Notes: generated from the sequence alone by a model not told the origin. Counted from the first letter of the stretch, positions 1 to 7,425 are shown. The stretch: 8,738 nt of DNA from JBDREF01 sp043820045 (GCA_043820045.1 JBDREF010000039.1:1-8738); one strand, 5' to 3'. Made by a program: numbers and translations.

Positions 1-2630
1 AAAGGATTGTGCTTGGCCGGGTGATATCGCTGGTGAATGCCGTGACACATTGCGAGAGCCTCGTCAACCATGCCCTCCCAAACCATGTGGCCCGCTACCT
101 GGTACTCGATGCCCGTCCAGACCTCACTTTTATACCGGACTCCCTCGGCGAGATACTCGCTCTTGGGCCAGGTGCACGTGAACAAACCCGGCTCACCGGG
201 TCTTGCGAACCATCGTTCCGGTTTATGCGCAGCGTTATACGGCCCCACGTCCGGTGCCCAGTTATACTTCCAGACCGATTGCAGTGCCTTCTTGACATAT
301 TCGGGCGGATAAATATAGCCCAGACCGAGCTGGTGCGCCCAGCCCTGGCCAAAAAGCTGGTCGGACAGGCAGCCTTTGGCGTACTGAAATTTGGGATGCT
401 TCTGCAGGTCGACAAGCTGGATGAAATATTCGCCGTCCCACATGCGTTCGACCGTGAGCCGGCTGCCGCTGGCGAATATTCTGGCGGCACGTTCGGCGAA
501 TTGTTGGTCTCCCATCTCTTTCGCCATTTCTTCGCCCGCACGCAATGCCGCAAGGTAGAGTGAGCCGACAAACGTGTTCGGTCCCTCGAAATTGATGTCG
601 AACGTGTTATGCTGGCTGGCTTCGATCAGGCCGTCATCGTTGCCATCCTGGCCAATGGAATACTCCAGCGTTTTTTTGATTCGCGGCCAGTTGCGCTTCA
701 GAAAAGCATCATCCGGCGACATCAGGTGTTCGCGATAAGCTTTGAGCACGGTGCCGCACTGGCCGTCCGCGGCGTAGGCCCGATTGCTCCTGAAACCAAC
801 CAGGCCGCTCTCAGATGCGAAGCCTTCACCTAAGTCCTGCATCTCTCGGGCACTTCGCTCGAGCTGCGGGAACAGACGCGCCGGAGCATGGGCATAGTTC
901 CACACGTGGGTGCAGGTGCCCGTACAGCATCCGACGCCTTCCCATGCCCAGAAACGCCCGTTTCCCCACCATTGGCAGGTGTCCGTCGCCAGGTTGGATA
1001 CGGTCGAATGGAGACGGAAGAGCAGCCACCGCGGCAGCGTGCTGTACTGGTAGTAGGTCTTGTACCACTTGGCGGTATCGCCGGAGAGGCGGTCCCAGTT
1101 ATCGAGTACGTAATGGGCGACCTCGGTGGCGCTGTCGAAGCGGGTGGCGTATTCGTGGCCGTTTTCGTGGTTGGGAAAGAACCAAGCCAGGACAAATATG
1201 AATGCGTGACTGCCGCCGGGCTCCATATCCACCATCCGAGCAGCCAGTGCAGAACTGCGTCTCTCAGTTACCGGGAAAGCAACGTTCTCTTCGGCGACGA
1301 GTTCGACAGGCCGGCCTGCAAGATTCGCAAGCAGTCCCTGCACATCATCAGGCGACGCTCCATTCTGCGAAACGGCCAGCACCATCGAGCCGTAATCGGG
1401 GAGCTTTTCGATTGGGCCGACAGGTCCTTTCTGAGGCTCGTCCGCCAGTTCAATCTGGTCAACGTTGATGTGCCCCCAGCCGCCCGAAAAGCGGTCCACA
1501 ATCTGAATCTTTGCCGCCTTGCCCTCGAAATCGCGCACATCCCAGAAATGCCCGGAAAGCTGCTCTTTGTTCTCGCCTTTGGCCGTACGTACAATCTTGC
1601 CTTCCACGTACAGGTTCATGCAGGTCTTGTCCGCCTGACCGCCGCCACCGATAAGAAAGTTGATGAACTTACGCGATATCTCGAAGGATGGGGACGTGAG
1701 AGTACCGTGAGGTCCGTCTCCTCCCAGGAATGTGTTCACGAGCCCTTTTCCCAAGAAGCCGCTTACTTTCTGCTGGCCTTCGAGCGTACCCGCAGCAGGG
1801 CCCTTTCCGAAAGCTTCGCCTTCAACTTGCCATTGGCCGTAGTCAGTACCTTCGAAGTCCGCCAGTACTATCTTCGCCCGCGGCTCCACAGCCCCTTCGG
1901 GCAGAGGCGCCTTCTCGGCGGTATGAACAACCAGGGTGCGGCCCTTTTCGTTGACGAGCCGCGTCCGTCGCAGGGCGTGTACCGCATTTGCCGAATCGAT
2001 CAGGACGGCGTTCTCAAGCCACCCTAAGACGTTCGCCTGTACCTTTTGGTCGGACGTATTCTCAACGACGACGCTGAAAAGCGTCGCCGGAAGTGCGGAA
2101 TCCTTCGCGTTGAGCGGAATAAAGGGAGAAGATGACGTCAGCTTCACACTCACGGGAAACCCTTCGTCACGGTAGCGAACGAAGCCGATGGGATATTCGC
2201 CGCTGAACTCGACAGTCCCAAAATCGCGGTCCAATGGCTTCGTGAAAGTCTTGCCGTCTTTTTTCACGACCACGGCAAAACCTGAATCCACGGGGGAATC
2301 GGGCCTGTACGTACGGTAGCAATCCGATCCGTACCCGGAGAAAACATGGCGGTTGAAAATCTGCCAGGCGCCGAGGGTTCCATCGCCCCTTAGATACAGT
2401 TGCCCTGTTCCTATCCCGCCGACCGGCATACCGATTGTATCCAGATCATTGCCATCGTAGGATTCCTGCTCGCCGCGCTCGAAGAGCCGCTGCACCGTTT
2501 CCTGAGAAAGCATCTTATCGGCAGGAACAAGATGTTCCGTTTTCTTCTCGCTCTCCCTGGCCATGCCGAGAAAGGCCAGAAAAGAGCCGCAAAGTAAGCT
2601 TGCGATTAGAATTGTCCGTAACTTTCTCAT
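1..2630 (-). CDS. Secreted GH116 glycosidase (GBA2/beta-glucosidase-like), 3' end beyond window
   Basis: I translated this frame by hand. It runs from an ATG at 2630 to the left edge with no stop (876 codons), so the C-terminus, perhaps 80-110 residues, is missing. Residues 1-24 form a Sec signal peptide (basic MRKLR, hydrophobic core, likely cut after GMA). The GH116 N-terminal domain opens with DTIGMPVGGIGTGQLYL (64-80) and IFN (91-93). The catalytic alpha/alpha domain follows: FVLAWFFPNHE (479-489), FWAWEG with E564, THVWNYAHAPARLFPQLE, then NDDGLIEASQHNTFDI with D678, and later GCLSDQLFGQGWAHQLGLGY and EVWTGIEYQVAGHM. By alignment from memory with GBA2 and TxGH116, E564 is the likely nucleophile and D678 the acid/base. 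GH116 enzymes are retaining beta-glucosidases, glucosylceramidases, xylosidases or N-acetylglucosaminidases; the substrate here is unknown. Residues about 257-397 are an inserted module. The gene starts 39 bases after the GH172 stop, probably in the same operon, with only a weak GAGGG-like Shine-Dalgarno site. Confidence 0.93.
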   Translation of the reverse strand, partial: MRKLRTILIASLLCGSFLAFLGMARESEKKTEHLVPADKMLSQETVQRLFERGEQESYDGNDLDTIGMPVGGIGTGQLYLRGDGTLGAWQIFNRHVFSGYGSDCYRTYRPDSPVDSGFAVVVKKDGKTFTKPLDRDFGTVEFSGEYPIGFVRYRDEGFPVSVKLTSSSPFIPLNAKDSALPATLFSVVVENTSDQKVQANVLGWLENAVLIDSANAVHALRRTRLVNEKGRTLVVHTAEKAPLPEGAVEPRAKIVLADFEGTDYGQWQVEGEAFGKGPAAGTLEGQQKVSGFLGKGLVNTFLGGDGPHGTLTSPSFEISRKFINFLIGGGGQADKTCMNLYVEGKIVRTAKGENKEQLSGHFWDVRDFEGKAAKIQIVDRFSGGWGHINVDQIELADEPQKGPVGPIEKLPDYGSMVLAVSQNGASPDDVQGLLANLAGRPVELVAEENVAFPVTERRSSALAARMVDMEPGGSHAFIFVLAWFFPNHENGHEYATRFDSATEVAHYVLDNWDRLSGDTAKWYKTYYQYSTLPRWLLFRLHSTVSNLATDTCQWWGNGRFWAWEGVGCCTGTCTHVWNYAHAPARLFPQLERSAREMQDLGEGFASESGLVGFRSNRAYAADGQCGTVLKAYREHLMSPDDAFLKRNWPRIKKTLEYSIGQDGNDDGLIEASQHNTFDINFEGPNTFVGSLYLAALRAGEEMAKEMGDQQFAERAARIFASGSRLTVERMWDGEYFIQLVDLQKHPKFQYAKGCLSDQLFGQGWAHQLGLGYIYPPEYVKKALQSVWKYNWAPDVGPYNAAHKPERWFARPGEPGLFTCTWPKSEYLAEGVRYKSEVWTGIEYQVAGHMVWEGMVDEALAMCHGIHQRYHPAKHNP
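1440..1862 (-). other. Inserted beta-sandwich module inside the GH116 gene
   Basis: This segment encodes residues about 257-397 of the GH116 protein. It begins at LADFEGTDYGQW, passes through GFLGKGLVNTFLGGD, GTLTSPSFEI, INFLIGGGG and CMNLYVEGKIVRTA, and ends at GGWGHINVDQIELAD. From memory it closely resembles a beta-sandwich module attached to bacterial GH32 levanase-type proteins (the DFEG...GFLGKGLVN...NFLIGGGG...HINVDQI pattern). It sits between the end of the first GH116N strands and the later part of that domain, so it is an insertion rather than a terminal appendage. A role in glycan binding or in shaping the active site is an inference. No catalytic residues are recognisable in it. 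Confidence 0.7.
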
Positions 2631-2669
2631 CTCTCAATCCCTCTGTTTTCATTGATGGAATAATTGCAT

Positions 2670-5600
2670 TTATCGTTCCCGGGCTTCGAGGACCCGACGT
2701 TCAAGTTCAACAGCCAATAAGGTCGGCTCCACGATATGCAGATTGTTCAAAAGAGGTTCGGTGTATTGTATGTCCCCGTACTCGGCCCCGTTGAAATGGT
2801 GCTGTTTGCCCACGTGGTTGTTCCAGTCCACGCCCTCGGTCAGAAAACCGTGCTCGCCGTGATGATGTTTGGCAATCGCCCGCAGGATGGTCAGCGCGTC
2901 GGCAAGATATGCGCTGGTTTCGGTATCGATATAAGCTTCAATATATGCCAGTGCCGCCTCTGCATTTTCCCAGAGGTACGCCGTATCCCAGCTTTTTTCC
3001 ATAAAGAGCAACCCTTTGGTCTGCACGCCGTTTCTGTCTTCGGTCATTTTGAACCGGTCAAGGCCGGCGAGGCATCTTTTGTAGGAAAAATCGCGGATTG
3101 CCTCATCACCGAGCAGCTTGGCAGCTTGTCGCAGTACGCGAAACGCCACGGCGTAGGCAACATCTTCGTACTCGTCATACGTATCGTGATTAATGCTCCC
3201 GAAGAATCCTCCCGCCTCAATGAATACACTCACTTTTCGTCTGATCTTCTCTGTATAGTCTGCAAGCCCTCGACTGGTAAGTCCCGTGTTGAGCTGGATG
3301 ATGAAAAGGCCGTCCGCACTTTTCTCGAATAAGATATCTGAGTCGCCGTAGGCATTCTTAGGATAATGACTTCCATCAGGCTCGTAGCGTCGGGGGTACC
3401 ACCCATTTGACGTGGACTTCACATGGGCGTCGAGCCATGCGGCGGTTTTGACGGCTGTGCTGCGCATTGTGAGCCGGCGCTGCCCGTCAAGCTTGTCACT
3501 GAAAAGTAGAAGCTGATATGCAACTTTGGCCGTCGAACCGGGACAGAACCAGTTGTTCTTATGCTGATAGTTCAGGCAGAATCGGTTGGTAGTGGTCTCA
3601 CGGTAGCCGGTTATGAATCCTGTTTCGTAATCGATGAAGCCATCCTCCAGGACGTGGTCCAAGAGTAACATTGCTTTTTTCACCAGAGCCGGGTCCTTGT
3701 TGTGCCCGGCAAACAGGAAAAGCTCGTAAGCGCCGCCGACTGCATTTGTCGCCCAGCCCGGCCCTTCGAGGTTTCCGAAATCATGCCAGCCCATCACATT
3801 TCCATCCTTATCCACAAAGCTCGATTTGCTGCAGAGCTTTCCTTCATAAGGAATCAAAGTAAACTCGGCGAATCGAACCGAATCCCGCGCCGAATCCAGA
3901 ATTGTATAAGATGTATCCTCCGGCAAATAGAAACCGGTTTGGACTTCTTCAATTTTGAGATAATCGAGGCCAAACATGTATTTCTTCACCGCCTTTGGGT
4001 TGGTGCCGACAATCTCAACTCTCAACGTGTGCCGCCCCGCGTCAAGCTGATGTATTCCCATATCCAGTTCGCCGGTCGGAATCACGCCATTGTTGAAAAG
4101 GTCGATGGGTTTACCGAGCTTTTCGCCGTCCAGATAAAGTTGCACGATGCCGTAGTCAATCGCTTTTGTAAGCGCGATCTTCAGCCGGTATTTCCCGGCT
4201 TTTTCCACGGGCACGGCCAGATCGAGCGTATCGCCAGGCTTGGCATCCGTCCACCACAGGTGGGCCTCTCCGCTCCACTGCGCACCATAGCCGCTTAAAT
4301 CCTGCGGCCCGGCGTTTCCACCTGTCTTTGCCAGAACCTTGATCTGTTCTCCTTCCAAAGCACCTTTGACTTTGAAAATCTCAATTGGGGTCCAGTACCC
4401 CTTGCGCTCCTCAACGGGTGCGGGCCCGTAGGGGTCGGCCTGTCCGGCCGCCTGATACCAGTACGCCGTAGCGGCGTAAAGTGTGGGCTTGCTGTTGGGA
4501 TAGTACTTCTCAATCGCAGCTTCAAAGGATTTCTGGAACGGCACGTTGTCGGTGATATGCCAGCGGTTCACAGATACGTGGCCGCGGTTGTTCATACTTA
4601 TAGTCTGATTGTGATAACAGTTCTCAAACAGCGCCGGATCGCACCATGCGTAACCGAAGTAGTCTTCCGAACCGGTGCCTATGGTCGAAGGGAACTTCTC
4701 GCCATCTACGAAGAATTTCTCATCCCCCTCGCCCCACCACCCTCCGCGAGGATTCCAGACGTGCAGCATGACCCCGCAGAAACGGCCGCGGCCCTCGGTC
4801 TTGAGCATAGCCCAGTCAATGGCTTTGCGCTCGGGCTCTTCGGGCAAGAATACGTCACGATGCCATTTGGCGTGAAACCGCCCGAATAGCTCGATGGGCC
4901 GTCGCAGAGGCTCGTATGTCGCCCACAGGTCCAGCGTCCGCGGCTTTTTCCCCTCGTTGATGAACTCGAACTTCGTCGACGTGGCGAAAGGCATGTACCA
5001 GTTGCAGTAGTAGCCCTCCTCGGTCATGCCCAACGGGAAGGACCGGTAGAGGTTCACGCCGGGAGCGGTACCGAAGAAATCGCCCAGTGGCGACCACACG
5101 GCGAGCTGGTCCTCGTCATCCCAGGTGATCTGCAGCACGATGTCTCGCAGGGCCTCAATCTCGTCTTCGCGGTTGTCAAACTTGCCGTTGACGCCGAAGC
5201 CCGTCACGGCCCGCGGCCCATCCAGCATCGCTTCGAACCGGTCTCCCGGCTCGATCGTCACAGTCGTCTCAGCATGTTCTGCATCTGCCGGCAACCCAGC
5301 CGGCGCGGGTCCACCTTTGCTGAGAATCTTGTTGGCCTCGTCGAGGGCCGCATTCTCCTCGGCGGACAACTGCCGCTTGAACGTCGGAAGGACCGTGCCT
5401 TTCGGATACGTGGTGTAGGTGAAATGGTAGTATCGGCCCCAGTCTCCTTCGCCCACTATCCTGCATGATTTCTGGTAGGGTATGGGCACATAGCAATTGC
5501 GGCCTCGCGCGGCGGTGTGCACCAGTGCCGGACGCGTGAACGGCTCATTCTGACCGTTGAAGTAGCCATCGAAAGGCAAATCGACCGCCGGCTCATCGGC

Positions 5601-5984
5601 ACCGTCAAGATAGATTTTCACGTGTCCCTCTTTTGCCAGCGCCGACCAGATTCGCCAGATCACACCGGGGCCTTCCATCTCCGCGAAGACAATCCCGCCG
5701 TTTTCTTCGCGGATAATGCCGGTGCCGTCGCCGTTGGCCGACCATTCGATGTACTCGCCGGTCGTCTCGTCGTACTTGCTGCGCCGGTCGTAGCTGGACC
5801 ATTGTTGGCATTTTTCACCGGCGGCAGGTAAAGTCGCCAGACGCTCCATATCGGTGAGGCGATCTATAAGATGAACATAAGTCAACCGCTCGGCAGCGAC
5901 AACAGGCGATATCCCGCTGCCCCCGAATAAGGTGAAAACCGCTACCCCCATGACGATTGAAGAAGAAACGGAGAACGTCCTCAT
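2670..5984 (-). CDS. Secreted GH172 (DUF2961) glycoside hydrolase with C-terminal alpha/alpha domain
   Basis: The gene encodes 1104 residues, ATG to TAA, with AGGAAG at 5991-5996 six bases before the start. Residues 1 to about 31 are a signal peptide (small residues before VVAAE). Residues about 60-480 match GH172/DUF2961: EYIEWSANGDGTGIIR, GPGVIWRIWSA, KIYLDG, LPFDGYFNG, CYVPIPYQKSCRI, WWGEGDEKFFVDG and GTGSEDYFGYAW. E419 and E440 lie 21 residues apart, the same spacing I recall for the catalytic glutamates of Bifidobacterium alpha-fructofuranosidase (E270/E291), so both are probably catalytic. Known GH172 enzymes act on alpha-D-fructofuranosides or D-arabinofuranosides; this substrate is not determined. 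Residues about 545-682 form a second beta-sandwich ending in FGLDYLKI. Residues about 690-1104 are helical and unassigned. At 1104 residues it is far longer than a GH172 core, which is about 400 residues. It is followed at 39 bases by the GH116 gene, suggesting joint export and joint action on one glycan. Confidence 0.92.
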   Translation of the reverse strand: MRTFSVSSSIVMGVAVFTLFGGSGISPVVAAERLTYVHLIDRLTDMERLATLPAAGEKCQQWSSYDRRSKYDETTGEYIEWSANGDGTGIIREENGGIVFAEMEGPGVIWRIWSALAKEGHVKIYLDGADEPAVDLPFDGYFNGQNEPFTRPALVHTAARGRNCYVPIPYQKSCRIVGEGDWGRYYHFTYTTYPKGTVLPTFKRQLSAEENAALDEANKILSKGGPAPAGLPADAEHAETTVTIEPGDRFEAMLDGPRAVTGFGVNGKFDNREDEIEALRDIVLQITWDDEDQLAVWSPLGDFFGTAPGVNLYRSFPLGMTEEGYYCNWYMPFATSTKFEFINEGKKPRTLDLWATYEPLRRPIELFGRFHAKWHRDVFLPEEPERKAIDWAMLKTEGRGRFCGVMLHVWNPRGGWWGEGDEKFFVDGEKFPSTIGTGSEDYFGYAWCDPALFENCYHNQTISMNNRGHVSVNRWHITDNVPFQKSFEAAIEKYYPNSKPTLYAATAYWYQAAGQADPYGPAPVEERKGYWTPIEIFKVKGALEGEQIKVLAKTGGNAGPQDLSGYGAQWSGEAHLWWTDAKPGDTLDLAVPVEKAGKYRLKIALTKAIDYGIVQLYLDGEKLGKPIDLFNNGVIPTGELDMGIHQLDAGRHTLRVEIVGTNPKAVKKYMFGLDYLKIEEVQTGFYLPEDTSYTILDSARDSVRFAEFTLIPYEGKLCSKSSFVDKDGNVMGWHDFGNLEGPGWATNAVGGAYELFLFAGHNKDPALVKKAMLLLDHVLEDGFIDYETGFITGYRETTTNRFCLNYQHKNNWFCPGSTAKVAYQLLLFSDKLDGQRRLTMRSTAVKTAAWLDAHVKSTSNGWYPRRYEPDGSHYPKNAYGDSDILFEKSADGLFIIQLNTGLTSRGLADYTEKIRRKVSVFIEAGGFFGSINHDTYDEYEDVAYAVAFRVLRQAAKLLGDEAIRDFSYKRCLAGLDRFKMTEDRNGVQTKGLLFMEKSWDTAYLWENAEAALAYIEAYIDTETSAYLADALTILRAIAKHHHGEHGFLTEGVDWNNHVGKQHHFNGAEYGDIQYTEPLLNNLHIVEPTLLAVELERRVLEARER
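2673..3917 (-). other. Unassigned C-terminal helical (probable alpha/alpha-toroid) domain of the GH172 protein
   Basis: This segment encodes residues about 690-1104. Repeating amphipathic helices are visible: NAVGGAYELFLFAG, KKAMLLLDHVLEDG, STAKVAYQLLLFSD, DVAYAVAFRVLRQAAKLL, ENAEAALAYIEAY and YLADALTILRAIAKHH. Between them are loops rich in aromatic and acidic residues, such as GFITGYRETTTNRFCLNY, NHDTYDEYED and FMEKSWDTAYLWEN. This layout is typical of (alpha/alpha)n-barrel glycosidases and polysaccharide lyases, but I cannot match it to a numbered family. A second catalytic activity is possible. A non-catalytic scaffold or binding role is the alternative. Confidence 0.6.
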
Positions 5985-5990
5985 AATCCA

Positions 5991-5996
5991 CTTCCT
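5991..5996 (-). promoter_or_regulatory. Ribosome binding site of the GH172 gene
   Basis: On the minus strand the bases AGGAAG lie six bases before the ATG at 5984, inside a purine-rich stretch (AAGGAAAGGAAGTGG). This supports the chosen start, which also places a signal peptide at the N-terminus. Confidence 0.6.
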
Positions 5997-6034
5997 TTCC
6001 TTGCTGAAAGAAACACTGATTCCAGGAAGTGATT

Positions 6035-6064
6035 AGTTTACAAAAAAAGACTCCCCTTTGCCAA
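6035..6064 (-). promoter_or_regulatory. Candidate sigma70-type promoter for the GH172-GH116 unit
   Basis: On the minus strand TTGGCA (6059-6064) is followed after 18 bases by TAAACT (6035-6040). These resemble -35 and -10 boxes, and the predicted start would leave a leader of about 45 bases before the GH172 ATG. The boxes overlap the terminator of the preceding gene: the -35 lies in its stem and the T-run lies in the spacer. This is a pattern match only; chance is possible in such an AT-rich stretch. Confidence 0.35.
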
Positions 6065-6101
6065 CGTATCATCAAGAAAAATCACACGTTGAAAAGGGGA
6101 G
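6041..6101 (-). terminator. Intrinsic terminator after the redoxin gene
   Basis: An inverted repeat pairs 6051-6066 with 6087-6101. It has a nine-pair CTCCCCTTT/AAAGGGGAG stem, a small bulge, and a five-pair CAACG/CGTTG stem, closed by a loop of about 20 bases. On the minus strand the stem is followed at once by TCTTTTTTTG, a classic U-tract. It lies about 50 bases after the redoxin stop codon and 57 bases before the GH172 start, so it should end transcription of the upstream genes. The A-rich loop makes it less suited to the plus strand. Confidence 0.85.
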
Positions 6102-6105
6102 CCTG

Positions 6106-6119
6106 TGCTCGTTTGAGCA
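6106..6119. repeat. Small hairpin next to the terminator
   Basis: TGCTC and GAGCA form a five-pair stem with a four-base loop (GTTT), immediately upstream, in transcript direction, of the main terminator stem. It may be a minor part of the 3' UTR structure of the redoxin transcript, or chance. Confidence 0.3.
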
Positions 6120-6150
6120 ATTTCAACTCGGGCCGCAAGTCCGGCAGGCC

Positions 6151-7341
6151 TTAATTGGGATACTTTACGGAGCAGCCGTAAGATTTCGTATTAGGGGTGC
6201 TTACCTTTCCGCCCGCGTTCAGCTCAGCCAGAGCCTTGTCAACATAGTTAACCAGCTTCTGGCCTGCCGGCGCCTTACCCATCGGCGAGTTGTCGATGGC
6301 GCCGTCATAAACAATGTCCCCGTTGGTATTAATGATGAACATATGCGGTGTAGTCTTGGCGCCGTAGGCGCGGCCGACTTTACCTGACCTGTCATCAAGA
6401 ACAGGGTATGTAAGCTTATGTTTCCTGGCGAATTCATGGTTCGCCTGCGGCGTGGTGCTGCTTGTGCTATTGACGGCAAGCCAGACTACACCCTTGCTCT
6501 TGTGCTTCGCGGCAAGGTCGCCCATCGTATTGGCCGTCTCGTGATGATACAGAGAAAAAGGACACTCGAAATTGAACCACTCGAGCACCACAGTCTTGCC
6601 CTTGTAGTCGGACAGGCTGACCGGTTTGCCGTCGAAGCTTTGCAGCGTGAAGGCCGGTGCTTTTCTGCCGGAATCTGTCCGGCCGGCATCTCTCAGCGGC
6701 CTGGCCGGCCGTTCTCGAGGCGGTCTGGCCGCATCGGCGCCAGGCTCGGCCCCTATCCGCCCTTCGGCGCTGCGGGATTCGCCCAGATAGGCGGCGATAA
6801 GCTTTTGAAGGCGATTGGCCGTCTGCGTCGCTTCTTCCTTTACAGCCAAGTCGTGAATCTCCTTTAGCTCGCTGATTCTAGCCCGGGACTCCGATTGGAG
6901 CCGCCCCGGGGCTTCGAGTTTGGCAAGTTGTTGCTCAATCGCCCTAATCGCCATTTGTCTGTCTCTGACCGCCCCGGCCATCTTTTCTCTCAATTTGGCC
7001 CTGTCTTCTTCGGAGAGGTCCTGAAACCGGCTTTGGACATCAGGCATGTCGTTGACGGCAGCCTTCAGCTTGGCGAGTTCATCTTCAATCGCCGCAATTG
7101 CCTTGAGCTGTTCTTCCCGCCCCATGCCGCCGGGCCTGAATATAGCCCTGTCACGCATTTCAGCCCTGAACTTTTCTCTCTCCTCTTCGGACATATTCCG
7201 AAGCCTTTCCCTCATGTTCTGCCTTTGCTCTGTCTGGCCGGCACCTCTTTCACCCCCTGGGGCCAAGCCCTGCCCGAACGCAATGTATGCCATCACCGGA
7301 ACGGCCAGAACAATGACTATGGAACTCATGTACCTCTTCAT
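6151..7341 (-). CDS. Exported coiled-coil/redoxin (AhpC/TSA-like) protein
   Basis: The gene encodes 396 residues. The ATG at 7341 is chosen because GGGAGG lies eight bases upstream and the MKRY signal peptide (residues 1-24, cut near AFGQ) matches the neighbouring paralogue; a longer TTG start at 7377 would bury the signal peptide. Residues about 42-185 are charged helix, with MSEEEREKFRAEM and LSEEDRAKLREKM each followed by an AI.AIE..LAKL helix, an internal repeat. Residues about 186-226 are an Arg/Pro/Ala linker. Residues 227-375 form a redoxin fold: APAFTLQSFDGKPVSLSDYKG, then EWFNFECPF with C260, WLAVNST, and TTPHMF with cis-proline P332. The C-terminal SYGCSVKY gives C390, the only other cysteine. 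C260 is probably the reactive thiol and C390 a partner. The family resembles PRX-like redoxins, with peroxidase or thiol-oxidoreductase chemistry expected outside the cytoplasm; the substrate is unknown. Confidence 0.88.
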   Translation of the reverse strand: MKRYMSSIVIVLAVPVMAYIAFGQGLAPGGERGAGQTEQRQNMRERLRNMSEEEREKFRAEMRDRAIFRPGGMGREEQLKAIAAIEDELAKLKAAVNDMPDVQSRFQDLSEEDRAKLREKMAGAVRDRQMAIRAIEQQLAKLEAPGRLQSESRARISELKEIHDLAVKEEATQTANRLQKLIAAYLGESRSAEGRIGAEPGADAARPPRERPARPLRDAGRTDSGRKAPAFTLQSFDGKPVSLSDYKGKTVVLEWFNFECPFSLYHHETANTMGDLAAKHKSKGVVWLAVNSTSSTTPQANHEFARKHKLTYPVLDDRSGKVGRAYGAKTTPHMFIINTNGDIVYDGAIDNSPMGKAPAGQKLVNYVDKALAELNAGGKVSTPNTKSYGCSVKYPN

Positions 7342-7349
7342 AGCTTCAG

Positions 7350-7355
7350 CCTCCC
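7350..7355 (-). promoter_or_regulatory. Ribosome binding site deciding the redoxin gene start
   Basis: GGGAGG on the minus strand lies eight bases before the ATG at 7341. It fixes the start at MKRY rather than at the upstream in-frame TTG at 7377, which has no comparable site. Confidence 0.75.
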
Positions 7356-7425
7356 AAAAACAAATTACCAAGTCCAATCTCAGCCAGCCTGCGCAGCCGA
7401 ACCAAGGTCCTTATAACAAAGCGAA

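Noticed and set aside
9..833. Plus-strand open frames of 184 and 74 codons
   Set aside because: Both are antisense in the same codon register to the GH116 catalytic domain and carry no family signal.
888..2027. Plus-strand open reading frame of 379 codons
   Set aside because: It is exactly codon-aligned antisense to the GH116 gene, whose minus-strand translation shows continuous family motifs. The plus-strand product has no recognisable domain.
2586..2594. Lipobox in the GH116 signal peptide (SLLC, residues 11-14)
   Set aside because: The residue before the cysteine is leucine rather than Gly, Ala or Ser, so a normal Sec signal peptide cut after GMA is preferred.
2736..4298. Plus-strand frames of 198 codons (2736-3332 and 3702-4298)
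   Set aside because: They are codon-aligned antisense shadows of the GH172 gene, without a plausible ribosome site or domain.
7342..7377. Longer TTG start for the redoxin gene
   Set aside because: It would add twelve residues before the signal peptide and would remove the use of GGGAGG at 7350-7355; the paralogue also starts at MKRY.
6418..7416. Plus-strand frames of 149 and 173 codons opposite the redoxin gene
   Set aside because: They are in antisense codon register to a gene with clear redoxin motifs and a strong ribosome site.
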